A stretch of DNA of 64,000 bases, taken from assembly GCA_965206015.1 (NCBI GenBank), contig CBDBIW010000010.1, positions 186,001-250,000 of the forward strand. Direction: 5' to 3'. The translations under genes were made by a program, and so were the position numbers. Source of the DNA: JAJCYL01 sp965206015. Lineage in GTDB: Bacteria > Bacteroidota > Bacteroidia > Cytophagales > Cyclobacteriaceae. Shown in pieces: positions 1 through 8,881 of the stretch (position 1 is the stretch's first letter; the number at the start of each line of letters is the position of its first letter). A model generated the notes under the pieces. It was not told the DNA's origin and did not search any database. It saw nothing but the letters and a program-made list of their open reading frames with translations.

Positions 1-1
1 C

Positions 2-2149
2 TCGGGCACAGATTGGCAGGATGAGATATTACGCACTGCATTGATGACTGAACACCGCCTTTCATTTTCAGGAGGATCGAACGATACTCAATACTATTTA
101 TCGTTAGATTATTTTAATCAGGAGGGAATAGTTTTAAGTACAGGTCATAAGAAATATGTAGGAAGAATTAATCTTATTCATTCTTTTGGTCAAAATTTCA
201 AGGTAGGGATTAATCTCCAAAATAGCGTAAATTTTAGAAATTCAGTTCCTTTAGGAACCGGAGTGAATATAGAGTCAGGTGTAATTGCTACAGCTTTACA
301 GTTACCTCCTACTTTACCTGTATTCGATGACCAAGGGAATTTTTCTATTAGTTTGCAGGATTTAAGTAATTCTGTAGCACAAGCAAAAACAGTTATAGAT
401 GATACCGAAACCAGGCGTTTATTTGGAAACGTTTTCGTGGAGTATCAAATACTGAAAAATTTAAGCACTAAAGTTAACTTAGGATATAATCAATCTTCAT
501 CACTGGGAGACTTCTTTTTCAACACGGTTACCCAGAGAGGAATCCTGAATGAAGGTCAGGCTACCAAAAGTTTAAATGAGGAAAATGATTATTTGTTTGA
601 ATTTACAACACAATATGACAACACTTTCAATGAAAGTCAGTTCAAAATTATTGGAGGTTATTCATTTCAAAGATTTCAGAGATCTGGGTTTAATGCTAGT
701 GCCCAAAACTTCCCTACTACCTCATTCAGTTCGAATAACTTAGGTGCGGGAGACCCAACCCAGTTTGGGGCCTCGTCTTCAAGATCAGAGAATACACTTG
801 TTTCTGGTTTCGGAAGAGCGAATTATAATTTTGGTGATAAGTATTTATTAACTGCAACATTTAGGGCTGACGGATCTTCTCGATTTGGTGAATCTTCAAA
901 AGTTGCCTACTTCCCGTCAGGGGCTGTGGCCTGGCGTATTTCGAACGAACCATTTTTTTCAGGAGATGATTTGTTAGGTGGTATTTCTGAACTGAAACTT
1001 CGGGCAAGTTACGGTATCAGTGGAAATCAGGAAATTGGCAATGCCAGATCGTTGGTACTATTGAGTAGTGGACCTATCGCTGTTTTTGACGGCATAGAGG
1101 TTCAATCTATCGCTCCGACACAACTGGCTAATCCTGATCTCAAATGGGAAACAACGCGGTCATTCGATGTAGGAATAGATTTCGAAATCTTGAATGGACG
1201 TATTGCAGGCTCCCTTGATTATTTCCAGAATAAAACCAAAGACCTATTGCTGGCTTTACCAATACCAACAACAACTGGTTTTCAAAGCTCTTTACAAAAT
1301 GTTGGTGATACAAAAAATAGCGGTCTTGAAATTAATATCAGCTCCCGGAACCTTACTGGGGATTTTTCATGGTCAACAGATTTCAATTTTGCAACTTTAA
1401 AAAATGAAGTTACGAATTTGGGTGAGTTGCCCCGGATTCTTCAGGGTGGTTTAAGGTTCTTAGGGGACATTACAATTTTAGATATTGGGAACCCTATTAA
1501 TTCTTATTTTGGTTACCAGTTTGATGGAGTATTTCAATCTCAACAGGATATAGATAGTTCACCAGTGCAGGCAAATGCCATTCCGGGTGGTCGAAAGTTT
1601 AGAGATATAAATGAAGACGGGGAGGTTAATGATGAAGACAGAACTATTTTAGGAGACCCTTTTCCTGATTTTACACTTGGATTAAATAATACACTTGATT
1701 ACAAGAATTTTAAATTGGATCTCTTTCTTGAAGGAAGGTTTGGTTTTGAATTGGCTAATTTTACCAATATTGATTCAGAAAACCCAATTGATGACTTAAG
1801 AAACAGACAAGCATATGTATTAGATAGATGGACCCCGAATAACCCTACTAACGAACATCCATCTTTTGTCAATCCATCTCGTACATTCGACTTTAATAGT
1901 AGAGCGGTTGAGGACGCCTCATTTTTGAGGCTCAAAAGTATTAGGCTGAGCTACACAGTACCAAATTCAAATGTGGGTAAAATTTCTTCGATTGTGGTCT
2001 ATCTAACCGGTCAAAATCTGTTTACCATTACAGGATATGATGGTTTTAACCCTGATATAAGCTCACTAGGCTCTTCGAACATTAGAGCTGATTACAGTGC
2101 TTACCCACTATCAAGAATCTATTCATTGGGAGTTAAGTTAAAAATTTAA
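2..2149 (+). CDS. SusC/RagA-type TonB-linked outer membrane protein (5' end outside window)
   Basis: C-terminal 715 residues of a SusC-family TonB-dependent transporter that imports oligomers (glycans or peptides) through the outer membrane together with a SusD lipoprotein. The frame is open from the first bases of the window and reads GTDWQDEILRTA before the first internal Met, so the gene starts upstream. Seen: the family signature RADGSSRFG followed by FPSGAVAWRISNEPFF near the middle, SYGISGNQEIGN, and the usual barrel end YPLSRIYSLGVKLKI. The plug and TonB box are not in the window. The stop is directly followed by the ATG of the SusD gene, so the two form one operon. Substrate cannot be told from the sequence. 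Confidence 0.95.
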   Translation, partial: SGTDWQDEILRTALMTEHRLSFSGGSNDTQYYLSLDYFNQEGIVLSTGHKKYVGRINLIHSFGQNFKVGINLQNSVNFRNSVPLGTGVNIESGVIATALQLPPTLPVFDDQGNFSISLQDLSNSVAQAKTVIDDTETRRLFGNVFVEYQILKNLSTKVNLGYNQSSSLGDFFFNTVTQRGILNEGQATKSLNEENDYLFEFTTQYDNTFNESQFKIIGGYSFQRFQRSGFNASAQNFPTTSFSSNNLGAGDPTQFGASSSRSENTLVSGFGRANYNFGDKYLLTATFRADGSSRFGESSKVAYFPSGAVAWRISNEPFFSGDDLLGGISELKLRASYGISGNQEIGNARSLVLLSSGPIAVFDGIEVQSIAPTQLANPDLKWETTRSFDVGIDFEILNGRIAGSLDYFQNKTKDLLLALPIPTTTGFQSSLQNVGDTKNSGLEINISSRNLTGDFSWSTDFNFATLKNEVTNLGELPRILQGGLRFLGDITILDIGNPINSYFGYQFDGVFQSQQDIDSSPVQANAIPGGRKFRDINEDGEVNDEDRTILGDPFPDFTLGLNNTLDYKNFKLDLFLEGRFGFELANFTNIDSENPIDDLRNRQAYVLDRWTPNNPTNEHPSFVNPSRTFDFNSRAVEDASFLRLKSIRLSYTVPNSNVGKISSIVVYLTGQNLFTITGYDGFNPDISSLGSSNIRADYSAYPLSRIYSLGVKLKI

Positions 2150-3607
2150 ATGATAGAAAAAATGAAATCACTTTATAAAATAGTTGCCATAGTCTTATTC
2201 TTATTTACATTTAGCGCATGTGACGATCTGCTAGAAGAAAAAACTTTTACAGCACTATCACCGACAGACTTTTTTAACTCGGCGGAAGATGCCGAAGCTG
2301 TTCTTAATTCCATTTACGGTGAGTTACGATATAGTGATATAACACGTGACGCCGTTACACTTCAGGAGGTATGTACAGATATTCATATAGAACGAAGTGG
2401 TGGTATTTTTACTCATAATCAACCGATTGAAGAATTCACGTGGTCGTCTTCGCATCTCTGGATAAGACTTTGGTGGGAACGCCGTAACCGCGGTATTAAT
2501 AGAGCGAACCTTGTATTAGAACAAGTTCCATCTATAGATATGAGCGAAGAGAGAAAACAGGAGATATTGGGTGAAGCCCGGTTTTTGAGGGCATTTCAAT
2601 ATTATCTGTTATTTGATTTCTTTGGACCGGTTCCTCTGATTACGTCAAGTAATGCGCAGGTAACCGATCGTCCTTCACGTGCCAGCGAAGAGGAAATGAT
2701 TTCATTCCTTGAGGATGAGTTGAGGGAGGTGAGCGAGATTCTTCCGGTAACCCCTCCCAGAGGTCAGTATGGGCGTCCTACTAAGGGAGCCGCATTAGGG
2801 GCTTTGACCAAATTGCACATGATGAATAGAAGCTGGAAAGAAGCAGCTGCAACCGCACTGGAGGTTATGGGTTTAGGTGTTTATGACCTTTTTACGGAAG
2901 GAAACAGAACTGAGTTATTTAGTCCGAAAAATCAACGAGATAATGAGTTTATATTCGTTTCCGTGATGGCCGATATTCCAGATAATGATACAGGAAATGG
3001 ATGGTTGAGCCACGTAGTACCAAGGGGTTATCAGTGGAAATTCCCACCAAGACAGATATTTGCTGCTGAATATAAAATTCGGTCAGAATTTTTAGAGAGT
3101 TTTGAACCTGGAGATGAACGATTGGATGCATTCTTATTTGAATTTGTTGATGAAGACGATAGTTTAATCGTACTTGGAGAGAATAATGCAAGGAGTTTGA
3201 AATTCCCGGAATATCCTGGTCAAAGTATTAGTAGATCTAGCGATGATTTTATTTATATTAGGTATGCAGATATCCTTTTGTCTCGTGCTGAAGCACTGAA
3301 TGAATTGAATGGACTCAATGCAGAGTCTGTTCAACTCCTGAATTTGGTGAGAGACGCTGCTGGCGCAGGAACATTTAATGTTGGAGATTTTTCTAGTGAA
3401 CAGGAGTTCACAGACATTATTATAGACGAGAGAGGAAGGGAGTTCCATACAGAAGCTTTAAGGAGACAGGACTTGATACGACAGGGTAAATTTGTAGAAA
3501 TGGCACTTGAACGGGGTAAACCAGCTCAAAATTTTCACGTCAGATATCCCATTCCTTTGACGGAAATGGAGCGAAATCCGAATTTGGTTCAGAATGAAGG
3601 CTATTGA
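2150..3607 (+). CDS. SusD/RagB-family nutrient-binding lipoprotein
   Basis: 485-residue partner of the upstream SusC; it caps the transporter at the cell surface and binds substrate. Seen: signal peptide with lipobox FTFSACDD (Cys about residue 24), the helical TPR-like stretch RFLRAFQYYLLFDFFGPVPL, KGAALGALTKLHMM, and the C-terminal SusD motif YIRYADILLSRAEALNELNG followed by ERGREFHTEALRRQDLIRQG. Start chosen at the ATG abutting the SusC stop codon; a second ATG four codons later (2162) gives an equally good signal peptide. A hairpin with a T run follows about 90 bases after the stop. Without nearby hydrolases in the window the imported substrate is unknown. Confidence 0.95.
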   Translation: MIEKMKSLYKIVAIVLFLFTFSACDDLLEEKTFTALSPTDFFNSAEDAEAVLNSIYGELRYSDITRDAVTLQEVCTDIHIERSGGIFTHNQPIEEFTWSSSHLWIRLWWERRNRGINRANLVLEQVPSIDMSEERKQEILGEARFLRAFQYYLLFDFFGPVPLITSSNAQVTDRPSRASEEEMISFLEDELREVSEILPVTPPRGQYGRPTKGAALGALTKLHMMNRSWKEAAATALEVMGLGVYDLFTEGNRTELFSPKNQRDNEFIFVSVMADIPDNDTGNGWLSHVVPRGYQWKFPPRQIFAAEYKIRSEFLESFEPGDERLDAFLFEFVDEDDSLIVLGENNARSLKFPEYPGQSISRSSDDFIYIRYADILLSRAEALNELNGLNAESVQLLNLVRDAAGAGTFNVGDFSSEQEFTDIIIDERGREFHTEALRRQDLIRQGKFVEMALERGKPAQNFHVRYPIPLTEMERNPNLVQNEGY

Positions 3608-3616
3608 GGATGATAG

Positions 3617-3652
3617 TTGTTGCATACCACTTCATTGTTGCATACCACTTCA
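3617..3652. repeat. Perfect 18-bp tandem duplication
   Basis: Two head-to-tail exact copies of TTGTTGCATACCACTTCA just after the SusD stop codon. No function is apparent; it is one of several similar short duplications in this window. Confidence 0.9.
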
Positions 3653-3693
3653 TGAGAATACAAGTAGTCTGTTTTTTTGGTTCATTCAAGATG

Positions 3694-3726
3694 CCTCGGA
3701 GACTGAGTTCTCCGGGGTGTTTTTTC
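3694..3726 (+). terminator. Probable rho-independent terminator after susCD
   Basis: Nine-base stem CCTCGGAGA / TCTCCGGGG (one G-T pair), six-base loop, followed by TGTTTTTT. Position about 90 bases after the SusD gene fits the end of that operon. Confidence 0.6.
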
Positions 3727-3907
3727 ATTCTCCCTGGAGTTCTTTTGAATAGGATCATATGACCAAGTAAGGTGTAAGATGTCAACAATTAGCTGTATTT
3801 TAAAATCGAACTCAGGTTATTAGCGTGGCTCACGATAAGCTATTATTCCATAAAAATTGTTGTTCTCAATCCCGCAAAGAGTATGAAGAGTGAATAGCCA
3901 TAGATAG

Positions 3908-4756
3908 CTAAAAGTTCTTCCAGTAATAAAGCCGTGCTGATTGGATAGGGTGGGTGTTACCGATATTGACCTTCTTAAAAAGTAGACATGTACTTGAATT
4001 AAGACATGATTCCTGATCACTGGTCTTTAGTTTGAGTATTGCGGTGAACTGTGGAGTGGTTTTTGAGCTTTTGTAAATATCGTAGAGTGTTAAATAGAAA
4101 ATGGGACTGGTATTGGTTCTAAAATAGTCTTTCAGTTCTTCCAAATCTTCATCATTTAAGTGGTAAAGGAGATCATTCGATTCAGACACTTCAAAGAGCG
4201 CAATGTCTATTAATTGACCATCTATGCCTCCTACACCCACGCCGAAACAGTTAATAGTTGCTTCTGAAATCTCCATTTCAAGATCCAGAGCTTCAATGTC
4301 AGGTTTATCAATCAATACAACTTCACTTGCTGCGCCATTTCGTTGAGCTGCGGGGAATTGAAAATCAAAACAATCTGTAGTTTTAACGCAATCAATTTGG
4401 TTGGGATCAAAGGACTCTTCATAATACTTCATATTTGATGTCAGATAGATCAGATCGACAATTTCAAAATCACCGTTACCATTTTCCCGAAGGTCTATAG
4501 ATACTCCCTCGGTCCCGCCGCAAGTCAAGTCTGTGGGACTATTGGTGCTAAATTGGCCTTTCAAGACAACGTCGTCAACTGCTCCATCTGAAGAGTCAAT
4601 AATTTCAAATACTTGTACTTCTTCTTCAGAACTACATCCATTTTGTAGGAATATGGTTGTTTGTGTAATACCTGGACCGTCGTCCCCGCCACAACCTGTT
4701 AGGGCCGCGATTGATAAAATTAAAGCCCGTTTGTTGTTCATTGAAAATATATTCAT
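3908..4756 (-). CDS. Hypothetical lipoprotein
   Basis: 282-residue predicted lipoprotein of unknown function. Seen: short basic N-region, hydrophobic segment and lipobox LTGCGGDDG, where the acidic residues after Cys are common in surface-exposed Bacteroidota lipoproteins. The mature part is acidic and has several cysteines (NGCSSEEE, LTCGG, DCVKTTDCFDF, INCFGVG, ESCLNSSTC), which could form disulfides. A shorter start at 4741 (MNNKRALILS) is equally plausible. It stands alone between the SusCD operon and the DNA glycosylase gene, transcribed towards the former. No family recognised. Confidence 0.7.
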   Translation of the reverse strand: MNIFSMNNKRALILSIAALTGCGGDDGPGITQTTIFLQNGCSSEEEVQVFEIIDSSDGAVDDVVLKGQFSTNSPTDLTCGGTEGVSIDLRENGNGDFEIVDLIYLTSNMKYYEESFDPNQIDCVKTTDCFDFQFPAAQRNGAASEVVLIDKPDIEALDLEMEISEATINCFGVGVGGIDGQLIDIALFEVSESNDLLYHLNDEDLEELKDYFRTNTSPIFYLTLYDIYKSSKTTPQFTAILKLKTSDQESCLNSSTCLLFKKVNIGNTHPIQSARLYYWKNF

Positions 4757-4949
4757 TACAAAGTACTGATAGATGGATGCACCAAAGTTAAAGAGACATA
4801 GTTAGTGAAAAAATCAATTGTCCAATACAAGCCAGGCGGTTGTTCTGAACAACTATTAGTAAAACAACAAAAACCGCATTCACCCACTTCTTCAATGACT
4901 AAGCAATTTATGGGTTGTTGAGAACCAGCACAGAAGGTAATTTGCCAGG

Positions 4950-5843
4950 ATGAGTTCACCGGCCCTAATTGAAAAACCTCCGATATTCTCTTTTCAAGAG
5001 ATTTTATGGTTTTTGGATCGCAATTACGATGATTGCCTCTTTGAAGTAGGTCATAATGAGGTAGCAAGATTGATTTCTCACGGTGGTCAGCAAACCTTAA
5101 TCTCCATAGTAGAGCGTAATGACCAACTTGAAGTGAAACGTTTAGCCGGTGATAAAATTCCAATTGGTGACCTGGAAGATTATGTAGTGAGTTGGTTTGA
5201 TCTAGGCAGAGATATTGAACCTTTTTATCGATTACTTGAAAGGAGTATTTTGAGTTACATGTCAAAAGATTTTAATGGCCTTAGAATTGTTGGTGTTCCT
5301 GATTTGTTTGAGGCGTTATGTTGGTGCGTGATTGGCCAGCAGGTCAATCTGACATTTGCTTACAAAATCAAGAGACGCTTTGTTGAGGTTTACGGTAGTC
5401 AATTGGATTATCAAGATAAATCATTTTATACATTTCCGTCTCCGAAGGCCTTAGAAGGAGTATCCATGGAAAACTTAAAAGACATGCAGTTTTCCCGTCA
5501 AAAGGCGGATTACATTTTAGGTCTTGCCAAAACTTTTCGAGAGACAGAAAATCTACAGCGAACAATCGGGCAACTTGAAAAAGAAGACCAGCTAAAAGAA
5601 CTACTTAAGCTTCGGGGTGTAGGGGAGTGGACAGCTAATTATGTAATGATGAAAACCTATGGACAGGTCGATAGTATTCCTCATGGAGACTCAGGATTAT
5701 TCAAGGCTCTTGAAAATCATAAGGTGATTGAGGATAGAAAAGATCGGAATTCCATTGATAAATTTTTTAAACAATTTCCTGGGTGGGGGAGCTATGTTAC
5801 CATTTACCTATGGAGATCGCTAAACAGCCCTCCTAAAGGATAG
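4950..5843 (+). CDS. DNA-3-methyladenine glycosylase II (AlkA family)
   Basis: 297-residue base-excision repair enzyme that removes alkylated bases such as 3-methyladenine from DNA. Seen: an N-terminal AlkA_N-like beta domain (about residues 10-110), the helical region IGQQVNLTFAYKIKRRF, the helix-hairpin-helix LLKLRGVGEWTANYVMM near residue 220, and the conserved catalytic Asp in IPHGDSGLFKAL about 20 residues later. Length fits AlkA with its extra N-terminal domain rather than the shorter MAG type. It is monocistronic; an IS256-family relic begins about 45 bases after its stop codon. No Ada-like regulator is next to it. Confidence 0.9.
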   Translation: MSSPALIEKPPIFSFQEILWFLDRNYDDCLFEVGHNEVARLISHGGQQTLISIVERNDQLEVKRLAGDKIPIGDLEDYVVSWFDLGRDIEPFYRLLERSILSYMSKDFNGLRIVGVPDLFEALCWCVIGQQVNLTFAYKIKRRFVEVYGSQLDYQDKSFYTFPSPKALEGVSMENLKDMQFSRQKADYILGLAKTFRETENLQRTIGQLEKEDQLKELLKLRGVGEWTANYVMMKTYGQVDSIPHGDSGLFKALENHKVIEDRKDRNSIDKFFKQFPGWGSYVTIYLWRSLNSPPKG

Positions 5844-5956
5844 AAGCCATTTTAATTTTCAATTAGTTCTCATTCAAAACCACCGGAGAGACTGTAAACT
5901 GAACTCTGTCTAAGTTAAAAATTAAGAACATTATAACTTAGAATAACTTAGACAAA

Positions 5957-6915
5957 ATGAGACAAGAAGAAGTAGATCAATTACAGAGCAAGGTTCTGGA
6001 GCAATTCAAATCAGGCAAATCATTATTCGGTAAGGATGGAGCATTTGCTCCGATGCTAAAGCAGTTTTTGGAATCAGCACCTGAGGCAGAAATGGATGCT
6101 CACCCTGATGAAGCCGAACGTTTGGAAGGCAACAAGCGCAATGGCAGAGGCAGGAAGACAATCAAAAGCAGTACCGGTCCAGTCGAGATAGAGACACCCC
6201 AGGATAGGCAGAGCACTTTCGAACCTCAGATCATCAGGAAACGGGAGACTGTTCTTGCAGACAGTTTAGAGGGCAAGATCATTGGCTTATATGGTCTTGG
6301 AATGAGCCTTCGTGACATCAGCGAACATATCAAAGAGATGTACGATACGGAGATCTCCCATACGTGTTGAGTCAAATCACCGACCGTATCATCCCGGAAG
6401 TGAAAGCCTGGCAAAACAGGCCATTGGAGCCTGTCTATTGCATGGTGTAGTTAGATGCGATGCACTACAAGGTTCGTTCAGAATTCATGGCAGATACCAA
6501 GTTGGTTTATCGTGCAGCTACCAGAGAACTGGCAGGGATGGAATTAGAGAACCTGGCTGGAAAATGGGGAAGTAAATATCCTGTTGTGATCCGGTCCGGG
6601 AGAAACAGCCGGGAGAAACTGACCACCTGTTTTCAGTACATCGCCCCAATGCGCAAGCTGATTTATGCCACCAATGCGGTAGAAGGTTATCATCGGCAAA
6701 TTCGGAAGGTGACAAAAACCAGGGGAGCCTTCACCTCAGATGTGGCACTGTTAAAGCTGGTCCATTGGGCGACCAGAAACATTGAGAAAAAATGGACGGG
6801 TCCATTGCCAAACCGGAGCTTGACCGTTCAGCAACTCGCTATTAAATTTGGAGGTCGCTTACCATTGGATTTAGAACACATTCCTTTGGAGGGGCATGCC
6901 CCTCCAAAGGAATGA
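5957..6915 (+). pseudogene. IS256-family (mutator-type) transposase, internally deleted and frameshifted
   Basis: The N-terminal third (5957-6370; MRQEEVDQLQSKVLEQFKSG) and the C-terminal third (6460-6915) are recognisable. The latter contains the family region PMRKLIYATNAVEGYHRQIR that includes the third catalytic acidic residue. The frame breaks near 6365 (SHTC then stop; the normal continuation SQITDRIIPEVKAWQNRPLE is in another frame), and the central DDE core between the RPLEPVYCMV-like region and HYKVRSEFMADTK is missing. The result cannot encode an active transposase. The last codons lie inside a 32-bp palindrome. Confidence 0.85.
6881..6912. repeat. Perfect 32-bp palindrome ending at the IS256 transposase stop codon
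   Basis: The half-site TTCCTTTGGAGGGGCA is followed immediately by its exact reverse complement; there is no unpaired loop. The TGA stop codon follows directly. It could form a strong hairpin in RNA and act as a terminator or transcript stabiliser of the element. Confidence 0.85.
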
Positions 6916-7004
6916 TTCACCAGACAGGGTTGAATTTACACTACCCTAAATTCCGTTACAAACACTCGTTCCAGGGCCTTCTTGCTCCTCAGGGTCCAAG
7001 TATT

Positions 7005-7202
7005 TCATCTTGCACACTTTCGGCCAATAGCTCTCGCCAAACTCTTAACTGCCTCCCATTCTGTAGTATATAGTAAATCATAAGCCATTACAACTAGCAT
7101 GGCAGGAAAAGGATTTACCAAATAGGTAAACTGTTCAACATTCATCTTTACAGGGCGAATCCTTCTATATTCCTTAAATAACTTCTCTATCTGTTCCGTC
7201 AT
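7005..7202 (-). CDS. Small hypothetical protein or gene fragment
   Basis: 65-codon open frame with a start MTEQIEKLFKEYRRIRPVKM and a hydrophobic stretch PFPAMLVVMAYDLLY. It lies in a 370-base interval between the IS256 relic and mltF, with no obvious promoter or ribosome-binding site. I do not recognise it. It may be the truncated remains of a gene cut by the IS, or simply a chance open frame. Confidence 0.25.
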   Translation of the reverse strand: MTEQIEKLFKEYRRIRPVKMNVEQFTYLVNPFPAMLVVMAYDLLYTTEWEAVKSLARAIGRKCAR

Positions 7203-7285
7203 GAGATTTGTAAAATGAAATCTTGTCTAAAATAAATGATAGATACATCTATTGCCAAAAACCAACTTCCTTATGCAGTGAGAAG

Positions 7286-8767
7286 TCAGTCGGAAGATTC
7301 AATGTGATTTTCTTTACTAAGAAGAGTGCTGTAATGTTCATATAATGAAAAAATACTTTCAACGTACTCTACTGGCTCGGTACAACGACAATATCCGTAT
7401 TTTACTACTGGGTCTTTAAAATAGTTCTCATTAGATTTTTTTAATAAATATTCAGCTACAGTATCCCAGTGAGTTTCATCACGGTCGTACTTTTTAGTCA
7501 ACTTATAAGCATCCAAAACATGGCCCTGCCCAACGTTATATGATCCCAAAATAAATTTTACACGCTCAAGGCTATCAGGAATCTTTTTTCTCCAGTAATC
7601 ATTCAGCCATTTTATATGTCTTGACCCTGCTGTCAAACTACTTTCTGGATTTTCAAGGTTAGTTATGCCATAAGCCATACCTGTTCGAGGAACCAATTGC
7701 ATCAGCCCAATGGCACCTGCCCAGGATTTTGCTGTGGGATTGAACTTTGATTCCTGAAAAACTTGTGCTGCCAATAATTTCCAATCCCAATTAAGATTTT
7801 TCGCAGTCTCTTTAATCAAGTCATCGTAAGGAGACAATCTCGATCCCGAAAACACATTGGAAAAATCACTTTTAGCCCGTGCCAAATGAACTTTTGAATT
7901 TTTGAAATACTTATTAAAAATGACATAGTATTCAGCCTTATTTTGCATTTCATCTATCCAACCATTCACTTCACTGAGCAATGAAGGTGCGTTTTTTCTA
8001 ACGGCCCAAGCTATTTGTTGTGGAAAACTCACCGGTGTCATAACATCAATGTTTGGGAAGTAGGTAGAGTTGACAAGAGCAACATGTTCATCGGCAATTG
8101 TGTAGGTTATAGTACCATTGGAGACCATTTCTATAAAATCTTCGGTAGAAGCGGTTGCAAAATCTTCCACTATGTTGATATCACCGCCCAGTTCGTCAGA
8201 AAGGTTTCTGAGCCTACTGGCATACGCAGAAGCAGGCCTTACAATAATTTCTTTTCCAATCAATTCAACCTGATTCCTAATCAGCGATTGCTCAAGTTCA
8301 TGCCTTTTCAACTGTCTCCAATTGTCTGGCTTTCGCTGAATGAGCATTTGTCGGGCCTGTATGTGGGGATGTGTGAAGCTTACAAATTCTTTTCTCTCAT
8401 TGGTAACAGTGAGACTATAGGCAATTATATCACCGACGCCTTGGTTCAATAAGTCGAATGTGCTTCCCAAATCTGTAGTTAAAAGAAACTCCAGACCAAC
8501 TCCAGTATGCTTGGCAAAAAGATCGAGCAAATCGTACTCATACCCCATCGGTTGGCCTTTATAAACGAAATAACCTGTAGAGCTATTATCGATAATCACT
8601 TTAAGCGTTCCCCGTGCACGAATTGCATCCAGGTCAAAGAGAATGGACTGTGGATTTTCAATAGTTTCGATGTCAACGTCATCTACAATGGGAGTTGATT
8701 CACACCGAATGAGAACGAAGCCAGTTGGTAAGAGGGCTATGCAAATAATCTTTCTGATTATAGACAT
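7286..8767 (-). CDS. mltF: MltF-like membrane-bound lytic murein transglycosylase
   Basis: 493-residue lipid-anchored enzyme that cleaves the MurNAc-GlcNAc bond of peptidoglycan with formation of 1,6-anhydroMurNAc. Seen: N-terminal signal with a Cys in LIRCES (weak lipobox); an extracellular solute-binding type 3 domain (about residues 50-300; GTLKVIIDNSSTGYF, YDLLDLF); and a C-terminal SLT domain from about residue 325 with catalytic Glu in QVFQESKFNP and the motifs AGAIGLMQLVP and ILGSYNVGQGHV. This two-domain order is the MltF arrangement. It stands alone on the minus strand; the nearest gene on the same strand is the M28 peptidase about 115 bases upstream. Confidence 0.92.
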   Translation of the reverse strand: MSIIRKIICIALLPTGFVLIRCESTPIVDDVDIETIENPQSILFDLDAIRARGTLKVIIDNSSTGYFVYKGQPMGYEYDLLDLFAKHTGVGLEFLLTTDLGSTFDLLNQGVGDIIAYSLTVTNERKEFVSFTHPHIQARQMLIQRKPDNWRQLKRHELEQSLIRNQVELIGKEIIVRPASAYASRLRNLSDELGGDINIVEDFATASTEDFIEMVSNGTITYTIADEHVALVNSTYFPNIDVMTPVSFPQQIAWAVRKNAPSLLSEVNGWIDEMQNKAEYYVIFNKYFKNSKVHLARAKSDFSNVFSGSRLSPYDDLIKETAKNLNWDWKLLAAQVFQESKFNPTAKSWAGAIGLMQLVPRTGMAYGITNLENPESSLTAGSRHIKWLNDYWRKKIPDSLERVKFILGSYNVGQGHVLDAYKLTKKYDRDETHWDTVAEYLLKKSNENYFKDPVVKYGYCRCTEPVEYVESIFSLYEHYSTLLSKENHIESSD

Positions 8768-8881
8768 ATCAGTTTTCCTTAATTCTTATCTTTTAAATGA
8801 CTGAGTTAGGTTTGCTAATGATAGTGAAAATTAACGCAAATTCAAGATTATGCTGTGTGAGACTTTATCATCCAGAATCCA

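Larger units (their letters stand above)
5888..6945 (+). mobile_element. Defective IS256-family insertion sequence
   Basis: A copy with imperfect terminal inverted repeats: TGTAAACTGAACTCTGTCT at 5893-5911 matches the reverse complement of 6922-6940 at 16 of 19 positions. The outer ends and target duplication are not clear, so the limits are approximate. The only gene is a broken transposase, so the element cannot move by itself. Confidence 0.75.

Noticed and set aside
4756..5265. Minus-strand open frame opposite the start of the AlkA gene, ending in a Cys-rich stretch
   Set aside because: Most of it is antisense to a well-supported gene; the remaining part lacks a start and recognisable features.
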